Shown here piece by piece: positions 35,836 through 43,736 of a stretch of DNA of 64,000 bases (its first letter is position 1; every line of letters begins with the position of its first letter). This DNA is from Actinotignum timonense (GTDB lineage: Bacteria; Actinomycetota; Actinomycetes; Actinomycetales; Actinomycetaceae): assembly GCF_030216305.1 (NCBI RefSeq), contig NZ_JASOKT010000012.1, positions 4,570 through 68,569 of the forward strand, given 5' to 3'. The position numbers and the translations under genes were made by a program. Below the pieces are notes generated by a model. It searched no databases. It saw only the letters and a program-made list of their open reading frames with translations, and had not been told where the DNA came from.

Positions 35836-37026
35836 ATGAGGCTTGAAGACTTTACTGCCCCGCAGATGGGTTCGTTGGTGGACATTGCCGGCAGTGATCC
35901 CATTTTGGGTAGTTGGGAGCACAAGGCGTTCGTGCCCGCCGTGCTTCCTTCTGAGATGCCTGAGCTGTCTGGGCGGACTGTCGTCCAAGTCGCAAATGCC
36001 AGGTCTAGCTTGGCTGCTTTGGACGCTGTTGCCTTACAGCTTCTTAACCCTGCTCTTTTCAGAAGTTCTGTTCTTCGTCGGGAAGCGCAAAGCACCTCTG
36101 CTTTGGAAGGCATATATGCTCCTCTGGAGCGAGTCATGACAACTGATGTTGACTCGCCAGAAGACGAGACCATGCGTGAGATCGTCAACTATCTGGATAT
36201 GTCCTATGCGGCTTTTGAATGGTTGAGTTACGGGAGAGAAATATCTGTTGGGATGCTTACTGCCCTGCAGGGGGAGCTGATGAAAGGCACTCGACTGGCT
36301 GGGCAATCCGGACGGCTGCGAGAGCGTCAGGTTGTCATAGGTAAGCGAAGTAGCGCCAAAGCAAATGAGCCAGCGATACTTTCCTCTAGGTTTGTTCCAG
36401 CTCCTCCGGGGGACTTGCTGATTTCGGGCGTCGAAAGGCTGGTGGAATGGATAGGGCAGGATCATTCTGAGCGGATAGACCCCGTGGTCGCCGCCGCAAT
36501 GTCGCATTATCAGTTTGAGACTCTACATCCGTTTATGGATGGCAACGGCAGGCTCGGTAGGCTGCTGATAGTTCTGCACTTGATGTCTCAGGGTGTGCTT
36601 TCCGAGCCGACGCTTTCCGTTTCGCCTTGGTTTGAAGCCCGTCGAGCAGAATACTATGACCGGCTGCGTGCGGTAAGTACCGCCGGTAACTGGGATGAGT
36701 ACATCGAATTTTTCGCCAGAGGAATAGGGCAATCGGCCAGCCAGGCCTTGCGCCAGGTGCAGGAGCTGATGCGTGTTCGAAATGTGCTCAAAGGCAAAGT
36801 GCGTGATTCTGGTCTACGTTCAGAAGCGGGTCTGCGTGTGGTCGATTTAGCCATCGCGAAAATCACTTTCACGACTAAGGCGCTAGCGGAAGAACTGGAT
36901 CTTTCAGTGGCGCGAGCGGGCGAGCTAATTAGGCAGCTAGAGAATCTGGAAATCTTGGCCGCCGTCAACGAGAGCGCTCGGCCGAAAGTGTATTTCGCGC
37001 CTGCGATCGTTCGGGTGTTGGTTTGA
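35836..37026 (+). CDS. Fic domain protein (AMPylase type) with C-terminal winged helix
   Basis: The 396-residue protein has a Fic_N region, the inhibitory motif TSALEG (S/T-x3-E-G) near residue 90, the canonical active site HPFMDGNGRLGR (231-242) and a C-terminal winged helix (FTTKALAEELDLSVARAGELIRQLENLEIL). This is the class II layout: the Glu of the inhibitory helix blocks ATP until released, and the enzyme then transfers AMP or another nucleotide to a hydroxyl on a target. The winged helix suggests self-regulation through the repeats upstream. Base composition is clearly lower in GC than hrpA and the ABC genes on each side, and long direct repeats flank it, so it is probably acquired. The target is unknown. 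Confidence 0.9.
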   Translation: MRLEDFTAPQMGSLVDIAGSDPILGSWEHKAFVPAVLPSEMPELSGRTVVQVANARSSLAALDAVALQLLNPALFRSSVLRREAQSTSALEGIYAPLERVMTTDVDSPEDETMREIVNYLDMSYAAFEWLSYGREISVGMLTALQGELMKGTRLAGQSGRLRERQVVIGKRSSAKANEPAILSSRFVPAPPGDLLISGVERLVEWIGQDHSERIDPVVAAAMSHYQFETLHPFMDGNGRLGRLLIVLHLMSQGVLSEPTLSVSPWFEARRAEYYDRLRAVSTAGNWDEYIEFFARGIGQSASQALRQVQELMRVRNVLKGKVRDSGLRSEAGLRVVDLAIAKITFTTKALAEELDLSVARAGELIRQLENLEILAAVNESARPKVYFAPAIVRVLV

Positions 37027-37107
37027 GCCTGAGCCGACAGTGGCCTTCGGGGCGCTTTGGCGGGCATCTCGGCTGGCTTTTCCGGCTGTGAGGGGTGTGC
37101 TTCTCCT

Positions 37108-37165
37108 GCTGGTTTACCATCACAAGTGCCGATGAATGATGGGGAAGCGCCCCTTGTCCATCATT
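37108..37165. repeat. inner repeat, right of fic
   Basis: This is the downstream partner of 35696-35753, of the same length and orientation. It contains AATGATGG...CCATCATT, which can form a hairpin. Confidence 0.65.
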
Positions 37166-37174
37166 CGCCGGTTT

Positions 37175-37251
37175 GCCTGACTCGTGCAGATTAGTGACCC
37201 GACTGCCGGCTGCTGAGGGGTGGTGGGTCACTAAGGCTGTGCAAGTCAGGC
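37175..37251. repeat. long inverted repeat abutting right direct repeat
   Basis: GCCTGACT.GTGCAG.TTAGTGACCC (37175-37200) is complementary to GGGTCACTAA.GCTGTGC.AGTCAGGC (37225-37251), a stem of over 20 bp with small mismatches and a 24-base loop. It touches the first base of the right direct repeat, so it may mark the end of the inserted element or be a fold used in its movement. Confidence 0.6.
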
Positions 37252-37446
37252 CGGAGCTTCCTACCGGTGGGGGTTGGCCGCGGGCTAGTGAAACAGGTGG
37301 GGACCGGGCGATTGCCCGGTTCCCACCTGCGTCGTCGTGCTAAAAAACGCCGCGCTGGAAAGCGCCGCGGCTCAGGCGCGACTACACGTCAGAACGCGAG
37401 AAGCGCCAGCCACCCAGCGCGAGCAGCGCCACCGCCAGCGCGCACC
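37251..37446. repeat. long direct repeat, right (native) copy
   Basis: This 196-bp partner of 35424-35649 overlaps the 3' end of the intact ABC permease gene and its terminator, so it is the original copy. Confidence 0.85.
37295..37328 (-). terminator. terminator hairpin of ABC exporter operon
   Basis: AGGTGGGGACCGGGC and GCCCGGTTCCCACCT pair (one G-T) around GATT, about 55 bases past the permease stop. On the minus strand GTTTCACT follows. Confidence 0.65.
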
Positions 37447-38293
37447 ACAACCCCAGACCGATGGCCGGGCTGGAAACCGTGAACGAGGTGACATCGGCGC
37501 CGGCGTTGAGGCCGGGCGGGCTGAGCGCCGCGGTGAGGAGCATCGGCGGCAGGTAGGGGATCACGAAACTGCGCACGAACTCCGAGGGAATAAGCGCGAG
37601 CACCGGGGACAGCATCATCACCGCGAGGATCAGCACGATGGTGCCGGCGGAACTGCGCAGCAGGTAGCCGATTCCCAGGGCCATCCACGCGGAGGTGACC
37701 ATGGCGATGATGAAGTTGAGGTAGAGCCACCAGGCGTCGCCGCTGAAACCGATGGTGAGGCCGAAGAGGGTGCCCACCACGGCTCCCAGCACCAGGAGCA
37801 CCAGGGTGGTGGCCAGGGCAACCAGGCTGAGCGCGAGGGTGCGGGCGGCCACGTTGCGCCAGCGGCGCGGGTCGGCGCTCACGGTGGAGCGCATGGTGTT
37901 CGCGGCGTATTCCGAGCACACCGTGACGGCGCCGAAAGCCACCATGATGATCTGGAAAATGGTGCTCGCGCTGATGAGGACGTAGGCGGCGAGCGAATGC
38001 TCCGCGCCCATCGCGGTGGCGTACGTGTTGAGTTCGAGCTCGCTGGAACCCCAGGCGGTTAGCGCGGTAATGGCCAGCGAGAAGAGGGTGCCGATGATGA
38101 GCGTCCAGCGCAGCGAGGGCAGCGTGAGGATCTTGCGCAGTTCGGAACGCAGCGAGCGGCCCAGCGTGACGCGGTAGCTCGGCGCAGCGAATTGGCTGAT
38201 GCGCGGGGGGAGCTGAGCTAGCTGCGGCGCGGCGGCACCGGGAGCGCCGGGGCCGTGCGCGCCGGGGCTGGCGGGGACATAAGTAGTACTCAT
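37382..38293 (-). CDS. ABC transporter permease (ABC-2 type)
   Basis: The 303-residue protein has an Ala/Pro-rich cytoplasmic N-terminus (about 50 residues) and about six TM helices in the ABC-2 pattern (LRSELRKILTLPSLRWTLIIGTLFSLAITAL; EYAANTMRSTVSADPRRWRNVAARTLALSLVA, the intracellular coupling region). It ends KFSRSDV-like with GWRFSRSDV. With the ATPase encoded immediately upstream it forms an exporter of a lipid, peptide or drug. The start ATG overlaps the ATPase stop (ATGA). Confidence 0.85.
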   Translation of the reverse strand: MSTTYVPASPGAHGPGAPGAAAPQLAQLPPRISQFAAPSYRVTLGRSLRSELRKILTLPSLRWTLIIGTLFSLAITALTAWGSSELELNTYATAMGAEHSLAAYVLISASTIFQIIMVAFGAVTVCSEYAANTMRSTVSADPRRWRNVAARTLALSLVALATTLVLLVLGAVVGTLFGLTIGFSGDAWWLYLNFIIAMVTSAWMALGIGYLLRSSAGTIVLILAVMMLSPVLALIPSEFVRSFVIPYLPPMLLTAALSPPGLNAGADVTSFTVSSPAIGLGLWCALAVALLALGGWRFSRSDV

Positions 38294-39342
38294 TGGTGGC
38301 CTCCCGGGAGGTTCGTGGCGGGGCGGCCCGCGCCGTATTCGACGTCGTGGCCGGTCAGGTCCATGAAAATATCTTCCAGCGAGCGGTGGATGGTGGCCAG
38401 TTCGTCCAGCTGCACCCCCGCCTCGAAGGCGATTTTGCCGATGTCCGCGCGCGAACCGCCCGGGATCGCGAAGCGGGCGATGGGTGCGGGTGCTGCGGAC
38501 TGCGCGGCGGATGTGCCCGGCGCGGCTGCTGCGGACTGCGCGGCGGATGTGCCCGGCGCGGGTGCGGCGGTTGTGCCCGGTGCGGGTGCCGCAACCTCGC
38601 TAGCATCCTGGAACTCCAGCCCGGCCGCGCGCAGCGCGCTCTCCAGGCCAGCCCGGTTCGGGGAAGCCACCAGCACGGTGGTATTCGCCGCGGCCTCGGT
38701 GAAGCTTTCGATGGGCCCGAAGGCGATCATGCGCCCGCGCCCGATGACCAGCAGGTCGTCGGCGGTTTGCTGCATTTCGCTCATGAGATGCGAGGAGACC
38801 AAAATGGTGCGGCCCTGCTGCGCGAGCGTGCGCATGAGCAGACGCACCCAGCGCACCCCGTCCGGATCCAGGCCGTTTACGGGTTCGTCAAAGAGCAGCA
38901 CTTCCGGGTCGCCCAGCAGCGCCGCGGCAATCCCGAGCCGCTGGCCCATGCCCAGCGAGAAGCCCTTGAGCTTGCGCTTGGCCACGCTCCCGATCCCGGT
39001 CAGCTCGATCACTTCGTCCACGCGCCGCGCGGGAATCCCGTGGGTGGCCGCCAGAATCTGCAGGTGGCTGCGCGCGCTGCGCGAGCCGTGGAAGGCCTTG
39101 CCGTCCAGCAGCGCACCCACCGTGGTGAGCGGGGAGGCAAGCTGCTCGTAAGGCAGCCCGGCAATGAGGGCGCGCCCGGAAGTGGGGCGATCCAGCCCCA
39201 TAATGCAGCGCATTGTGGTGGATTTGCCCGAACCGTTCGGGCCGAGGAACCCGGTGATTTTCCCGGGCTGGAGCTGGAAACTCAGGTTATCAACCGCGGT
39301 GGTCGCACCGTAGCGTTTCGTCAGGGCTTCGACTGTTATCAC
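38290..39342 (-). CDS. ABC transporter ATPase (CcmA/DrrA type)
   Basis: The 350-residue ATPase has Walker A GPNGSGKST, signature FSLGMGQRLGIA (LSxGxxQR class variant), Walker B VLLFDEPVNGLDPDG and H-loop VSSHLMSEM. I start it at GTG 39342, which has AAAGGA eight bases upstream; a longer frame adds residues unlike the family. A 36-bp tandem DNA repeat (38492 and 38528) encodes two 12-residue Ala/Pro/Ser units (APGTSAAQSAA) in the C-terminal linker, which may vary in copy number. It is the partner of the following permease. Confidence 0.87.
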   Translation of the reverse strand: MITVEALTKRYGATTAVDNLSFQLQPGKITGFLGPNGSGKSTTMRCIMGLDRPTSGRALIAGLPYEQLASPLTTVGALLDGKAFHGSRSARSHLQILAATHGIPARRVDEVIELTGIGSVAKRKLKGFSLGMGQRLGIAAALLGDPEVLLFDEPVNGLDPDGVRWVRLLMRTLAQQGRTILVSSHLMSEMQQTADDLLVIGRGRMIAFGPIESFTEAAANTTVLVASPNRAGLESALRAAGLEFQDASEVAAPAPGTTAAPAPGTSAAQSAAAAPGTSAAQSAAPAPIARFAIPGGSRADIGKIAFEAGVQLDELATIHRSLEDIFMDLTGHDVEYGAGRPATNLPGGHQ

Positions 39343-39492
39343 AGGCAGTCCTTTCGTGCTGGATTGGTGAGTGCCCGGCCGCGCCGGCACTCGCGCCGCC
39401 CATTCTACAGCCGCCCCGCCCGCTCCCCGGTGGCGCTCATCTCATGGACGCACCGCCGCCCCGTGTCTCGCCGCCCCGTATTCGCGCAGTCC

Positions 39493-39498
39493 TAGAAT
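39493..39498 (+). promoter_or_regulatory. -10 box for leaderless acyltransferase mRNA
   Basis: TAGAAT ends six bases before the ATG at 39505 and no ribosome site is visible. GTG 39499 directly after the box is in frame but too close to be used. Confidence 0.45.
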
Positions 39499-39504
39499 GT
39501 GCCT

Positions 39505-41574
39505 ATGCCGCAATCCTCACGCACCACCACCCGCATCCGCGCCCTCGACGGCATCCGCGCGCTCGCGATCATCGCGGTGGTGCTCTATCACATGCGCCCA
39601 GCGCTCCTCACCGGCGGTTTCGTGGGCGTCACGGTGTTCTTCGTGCTGTCCGGCTTCCTCATCACCCGCAGCGTGCTGCGCGAGCTGAGCCGCGAACGCC
39701 GTTTCTCCTACCGGCGCTACCTGCACCGTCGCCTCCTGCGCCTGTGGCCCCCGGTCCTCGTGACCATCGCGGGGAGCGCGCTCCTCAGCTACCTCATCGC
39801 GCCCAGCCTCCTCCCGAAAGTCCAGGCTGATGCCCTCCCGGCCGCGCTTTTCGCGAGTAACTGGGTCTATATTTTCCGCGAGGTTCCGTATTTCGCGGCC
39901 TCCGGTCTGCCGTCCCCGCTCACCCACCTGTGGTACCTGGGGGTCCTGGCCCAGTTTTACCTGGTCTGGCCGTTTATCTTGCTGGCCCTGCGCCGGGTGC
40001 GCTATTCGACGCTCCGGATCGTGGCAGGCTTGGCCCTTGCATCCGCCCTGCTCATGGCCGTGCTGTTCTTCGCGGGCCCGGATTCCACCCGCGCCTACTA
40101 CGGCCTGGACACCCGCGCCGCCGAACTCCTCATCGGCGCGCTCGCGGCTCTCGTTTCGCCGTATGTTGCGTCTTTGTGGCCGCGCGCGGATAGTACGACG
40201 ACGCCGCAGCCTCCCGCGCATTCCGCCACCGCCGCTTTCGGGTTGCGGGTGGGCACCGGCGCCGCTCTCCTGGCTTTGCTGGCGCTGGCTGTATGGGCGG
40301 ATGGCGAATCGGCCCTCACGTACGCGGGTGGTTTAACGACGACGGCGCTCCTGACCGCCCTTATCGTGCTCACCGTGCACAACCCGCGGCTGGGCCTGAG
40401 CCGGGTGCTGGCCAGTGCGCCTTTTGCCTATGTGGGTTCGCGGTCCTTCTCCCTGTACCTGGTCCACTATCCGCTGCTCCTCCTCATGAATCCGGCTACC
40501 CGCACCGCGGAGATTTCCGGGGTGGCCAAGATCGGGCAGCTGCTGGTGGTGGGCTTGGTGGCGGAGCTGTTTTATCGCTGCGTGGAGCAGCCGAGCGCAC
40601 ACCTGGCGCGGGCCGGCTGGCGCGCGGGTTTGCGCAGCTGGTGGACTGGCCTGCGCGCGTGGCGCAGCGACATTCGCGCGTGGCGCACCGGCCCACGCAG
40701 CTGGCGCAACTGGCGCGGCCTGGTGAGCAAGCACCACCTCAGCAACACGCTCTTCGTGGTGCTCAGCGCGGTGTCTCTTCTTCTTGTGGCTCTGCTGGCT
40801 TTCGCGCCGATTCCCTGGCAGCGCCTCGCGGATTCCCGCGCGGTGGCGCTGCGCCCCGAGCTCGCCGCGCCCGCGCCTGCTATCTCCGCTCCGGCAGCCA
40901 GTGGCGCGGCACCCGGCGAAGCAGCCGCTTCGACCAACCCTGGCAACCCTGGTAGCCCGGCTAACCCGGCCGCTTCCGCCAGCCCGAACAGCGCTCCGGA
41001 ACCCAACCCAACTCCTACGCCGGGCGCCCTCCAACCCATCGCCACCCAAGTCCCGGCCAACCTGGATACGTCGGCCTGGGCCAAGGACCCGGCCACCGGC
41101 GTTTGCTCCGCAAACGCCGTGATGATTGGCGATTCGGTCACCCTGGGCGCCACCGAGGCCCTCAAGGAGGTCCTCCCCAATTCGGTGGTGGACGGCAAGG
41201 TCAGCCGCCAATTCGCCGCCGGCGCGGAGGTGTTCGCCCAGCGCCAAGCCCTGGGGGAGAAACCGCGGGTGCTTATCTATGCGCTCGGTTCGAACGGGCT
41301 CATCGGCAGCGAGGCGGATATTCAGAAACTCGTGGATGCCGCCCAGGGTCTCCCCGTCTATTTCGTCACGAACCGCAGCCCGCTGGAGGCCCAAAACCCG
41401 AATAACGAGCTGCTCAAGTCCTATGCCGCCTCCCACCCCAACGTTGGCATTATCGACTGGTGGGCCGCCACCGAAGGCCACGAAGAATTCCTGCGCGACG
41501 ATGGCATCCATCTCACACCCACCGGGCAGCAGCACTTCGCTACCCTTATCCAGCAGGCCCTGTGCGGGGCCTAA
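39505..41574 (+). CDS. acyltransferase 3 / SGNH fusion (OafA/OatA type O-acetyltransferase)
   Basis: The 689-residue integral membrane protein opens with RIRALDGIRALAIIAVVLYHMRP and FFVLSGFLIT, hallmarks of acyltransferase-3 proteins with about ten TM helices (to about 360), then a Trp/Arg-rich stretch, one more TM helix and an extracellular SGNH esterase-like domain with VMIGDSVTLGA (Ser block) and DGIHLTPTGQ (Asp-His block). Such proteins O-acetylate peptidoglycan or surface glycans, which gives lysozyme resistance. The link residues about 367-405 repeat short W-R units. Ala/Pro-rich linkers surround the last helix. Confidence 0.87.
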   Translation: MPQSSRTTTRIRALDGIRALAIIAVVLYHMRPALLTGGFVGVTVFFVLSGFLITRSVLRELSRERRFSYRRYLHRRLLRLWPPVLVTIAGSALLSYLIAPSLLPKVQADALPAALFASNWVYIFREVPYFAASGLPSPLTHLWYLGVLAQFYLVWPFILLALRRVRYSTLRIVAGLALASALLMAVLFFAGPDSTRAYYGLDTRAAELLIGALAALVSPYVASLWPRADSTTTPQPPAHSATAAFGLRVGTGAALLALLALAVWADGESALTYAGGLTTTALLTALIVLTVHNPRLGLSRVLASAPFAYVGSRSFSLYLVHYPLLLLMNPATRTAEISGVAKIGQLLVVGLVAELFYRCVEQPSAHLARAGWRAGLRSWWTGLRAWRSDIRAWRTGPRSWRNWRGLVSKHHLSNTLFVVLSAVSLLLVALLAFAPIPWQRLADSRAVALRPELAAPAPAISAPAASGAAPGEAAASTNPGNPGSPANPAASASPNSAPEPNPTPTPGALQPIATQVPANLDTSAWAKDPATGVCSANAVMIGDSVTLGATEALKEVLPNSVVDGKVSRQFAAGAEVFAQRQALGEKPRVLIYALGSNGLIGSEADIQKLVDAAQGLPVYFVTNRSPLEAQNPNNELLKSYAASHPNVGIIDWWAATEGHEEFLRDDGIHLTPTGQQHFATLIQQALCGA

Positions 41575-41596
41575 GCCAGCCGGAAAGGTAGGCGCG

Positions 41597-42622
41597 GTGC
41601 GCGTTCTCAATTCTCTTCTCGGGTTGCTTCTGGCCGCTTTCGCGGTGTTCACGGTGCAGCCGGCCTGGTTCGGCCCGGCTGCCCGGCTCGCCACCGTGGT
41701 GCCCGGGGCTCAGATCATGTCCAGCCGCGGGGCACTCGCGCTCGGGATGCTCATCGCCGCGCTCGCGGTGGGGCTGCTCGGCGCGGTCCGCAGGTATTTT
41801 GGGGGTGGGCGCGTGGCGGTGAGCTGCGCCGTCGTGCTACTACTCGTGGCCCTGGCGCATGCCGGAACCCTGAGCGGGCGCGGGCTGGAGCGGGAGGCCC
41901 TCGGCGCGCCCGCGGCCGGCGAGCTCACCGTGGTGCAGTACAACACGGAGGGTGGGCGTGTGGACCTGGATCACCTGGCCGATGCGATTGTGCGGGTGGG
42001 TGCGGATGCGGTCTCGCTGATTGAAACGTCGAGCGAGGCCGGCGCGGAGATTCAGGAGAAGCTGGCCGCGCGCGGGGCGGACTATCAGCTTTTTGACGGC
42101 GGGGTGTCGCGGTATAGCGCGGCGTGGCGGTCCTCGGTGCTGCTGGTGTCCGCCACGCGCGGGGAGTATGAAGCGGTGGATCTGAGCGAGACGTACGGGG
42201 AGGATGTGTCGCGCGCGGTGGCGGCGGCGCCGCGCGGCGGGGCGCGCCCGGATGCTCCGATGTTCGTGGCCGGGCACCCCACGGCGCCGGTACCTGCGTA
42301 TATGGACCTGTGGCGCGCGGAGGCGCGGGCGCTGTACCGAGTGTGCGAGGCCGTGCCGGATGCGGTTGTTGCAGGGGATTTTAATTCGACGGCGGACCAC
42401 CAGGCTGCCCTCAGCCCCGGCTCTACCTGCCGCGACCTGGGGGCCGACGCCGGAATCGGGGCGGTGGGGACCTGGCCCACCACGGTGCCCGCGCTGCTGG
42501 CCTCGCCGATTGATCGGGTCATGAGTTCGGGGGCCTACCGCGGGGTGGCCGGGGAGATCATCGATCCTGATAACGCCAGCGACCACCGCGGCATCATCGT
42601 GCGGCTCAAGCCTGCCTATTAA
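41597..42622 (+). CDS. membrane-anchored endonuclease/exonuclease/phosphatase family protein
   Basis: The 341-residue product starts at GTG 41597 behind GGAAAGG. Three N-terminal TM helices (LLGLLLAAFAVFTV; LALGMLIAALAVGLLGAV; VSCAVVLLLVALAHAG) precede an EEP domain: VVQYNTEGG, ADAVSLIETS (metal-binding Glu), VVAGDFNSTADH and SDHRGIIVRL. The active site is on the outside of the membrane, so the substrate may be a lipid phosphodiester or extracellular DNA. It lies 22 bases after the acyltransferase gene, and the two are probably co-transcribed in a surface-modification role. Confidence 0.82.
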   Translation: MRVLNSLLGLLLAAFAVFTVQPAWFGPAARLATVVPGAQIMSSRGALALGMLIAALAVGLLGAVRRYFGGGRVAVSCAVVLLLVALAHAGTLSGRGLEREALGAPAAGELTVVQYNTEGGRVDLDHLADAIVRVGADAVSLIETSSEAGAEIQEKLAARGADYQLFDGGVSRYSAAWRSSVLLVSATRGEYEAVDLSETYGEDVSRAVAAAPRGGARPDAPMFVAGHPTAPVPAYMDLWRAEARALYRVCEAVPDAVVAGDFNSTADHQAALSPGSTCRDLGADAGIGAVGTWPTTVPALLASPIDRVMSSGAYRGVAGEIIDPDNASDHRGIIVRLKPAY

Positions 42623-42653
42623 TCCTTAGACAGGCTCGTCAAACGTGGGTGGT

Positions 42654-43295
42654 TCACTCCGCGAGAGCTTGGAGTGCGATGGCGCGGTTGTTGCGCACCA
42701 CGGAGCGCACCTGAATCTCTTCCCATTCCCGCATGCCGCGCTGGAGCGCTTCGCGTGCTTGCGATGTGCATGCTGCTCCGAACTCGTCAATAACGAAAAG
42801 AAGAACTTCTTCCAGGCAGGGCCGGAACCTGCGCCCGCCCACCGGGAAGTGGACATCAGCAATCCGGGGAGTGCGCAGCGCATTTTTGAGGCGCCGGCGC
42901 GAGCGGCGGGAATGCTTGCCGCCCAGGAGCAAGGCGTGAGTCCATTCATCGCGATGGGAATGAACCTGGACATGCGCACAGGGGATATTTGAGCGCGGCG
43001 AGCGAATATAATCCCACCGCACCAGGGGCTCTTTTCCAACCCTTCCGTGAATCACTGAGAAGGTTGACTCATTAACAGCGAGTAAACCGGTTTTCGAATT
43101 GAGGAACACCTCGTAATCGAAGCGGACAATGAGGAAACGATCAACGCGAATATCACCCGACAAGATTTTTGACGGGAAAGCCGCCTTTGCGGTTTCGTGT
43201 TTCACTAGCGAGAAACTGGGGTCAATTAGCTCCCCAATTAGCTGTAGATGCGCCGCGAACTTATCGGCGCACTCATTCAAATGTGCGTTCACCAC
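42654..43295 (-). CDS. hypothetical protein, second gene of an overlapping pair
   Basis: I do not recognise the family. The 213-residue protein starts at GTG 43295, with GAGGAG seven bases upstream, inside the 3' end of the preceding gene (23-base overlap). A central segment has RFDYEVFLN, LVRWDYIRS and HVQVHSHRDEWTH, a His-rich strand pattern somewhat like TumE/DUF6516-type toxins, but the match is weak. A basic patch RRSRRRLKN follows. GC is lower than in the flanking genes. The close coupling suggests the two products work together. Confidence 0.55.
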   Translation of the reverse strand: MVNAHLNECADKFAAHLQLIGELIDPSFSLVKHETAKAAFPSKILSGDIRVDRFLIVRFDYEVFLNSKTGLLAVNESTFSVIHGRVGKEPLVRWDYIRSPRSNIPCAHVQVHSHRDEWTHALLLGGKHSRRSRRRLKNALRTPRIADVHFPVGGRRFRPCLEEVLLFVIDEFGAACTSQAREALQRGMREWEEIQVRSVVRNNRAIALQALAE

Positions 43296-43503
43296 GGTAC
43301 AACTCCTCGAAGCGATCCAGGATTTCCATTTCGAAGTAGGCGTTAGTTTCTTTTGGTCCAAGCTGGTAGTTATCAGCGCGCCAGTCGAATTCTTCCCGGG
43401 TCATTCTGACCTCACGCAAGATTTCTTCCTTGCGCTCGAGAACCTCTTCCAGCGAGTTGTAAACACGATCTGGTAAGCACAGCCGATCCTCAGCAATATC
43501 CAT
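43273..43503 (-). CDS. small hypothetical protein, first gene of an overlapping pair
   Basis: The 76-residue acidic protein starts at ATG 43503 (GAAGGA nine bases upstream). It contains NSLEEVLERKEEILREVRMTREEFDWRADNYQL, probably two helices. No family is recognised. Size, charge and overlap with the next gene resemble an antitoxin-toxin arrangement, but there is no direct evidence. An inverted repeat lies about 60 bases upstream. Confidence 0.55.
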   Translation of the reverse strand: MDIAEDRLCLPDRVYNSLEEVLERKEEILREVRMTREEFDWRADNYQLGPKETNAYFEMEILDRFEELYRGERTFE

Positions 43504-43563
43504 ATGTCTCACTCCTTCAATCGCCTCACGGCGAAGTAGTTATTGTGTGCTTCTCCGTCATTC

Positions 43564-43578
43564 TTGCATGGTATGCAA
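43564..43578. promoter_or_regulatory. inverted repeat upstream of overlapping gene pair
   Basis: TTGCAT-GGT-ATGCAA is a perfect 6+3+6 inverted repeat in the 231-base divergent region between the gene pair and the TRIC-type gene. It is an operator candidate for self-regulation. Confidence 0.4.
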
Positions 43579-43730
43579 GCGCAAAAAAGACAGATCCACA
43601 ACCTGTGGAAAACCGGGGAGCAATTCTGTGGATAACGTCCAAACCGCTGTGATCGCCTCCTCCATTACTTTCAACGCCTCTGCCCGCTCCTCTACCACCC
43701 CAATCCCACTCCTTGAAAACTTCAGTCCCC

Positions 43731-43736
43731 TAGAAT
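43731..43736 (+). promoter_or_regulatory. -10 box near TRIC gene start
   Basis: TAGAAT overlaps the ATG at 43735 and ends seven bases before an in-frame GTG at 43744. If the gene is leaderless, GTG 43744 is the true start. Confidence 0.4.

Noticed and set aside
37175..37251. Insertion sequence end next to the fic gene.
   Set aside because: The inverted repeat is a local stem-loop; no transposase or matching end is found on the other side of fic, so I describe it only as an inverted repeat.
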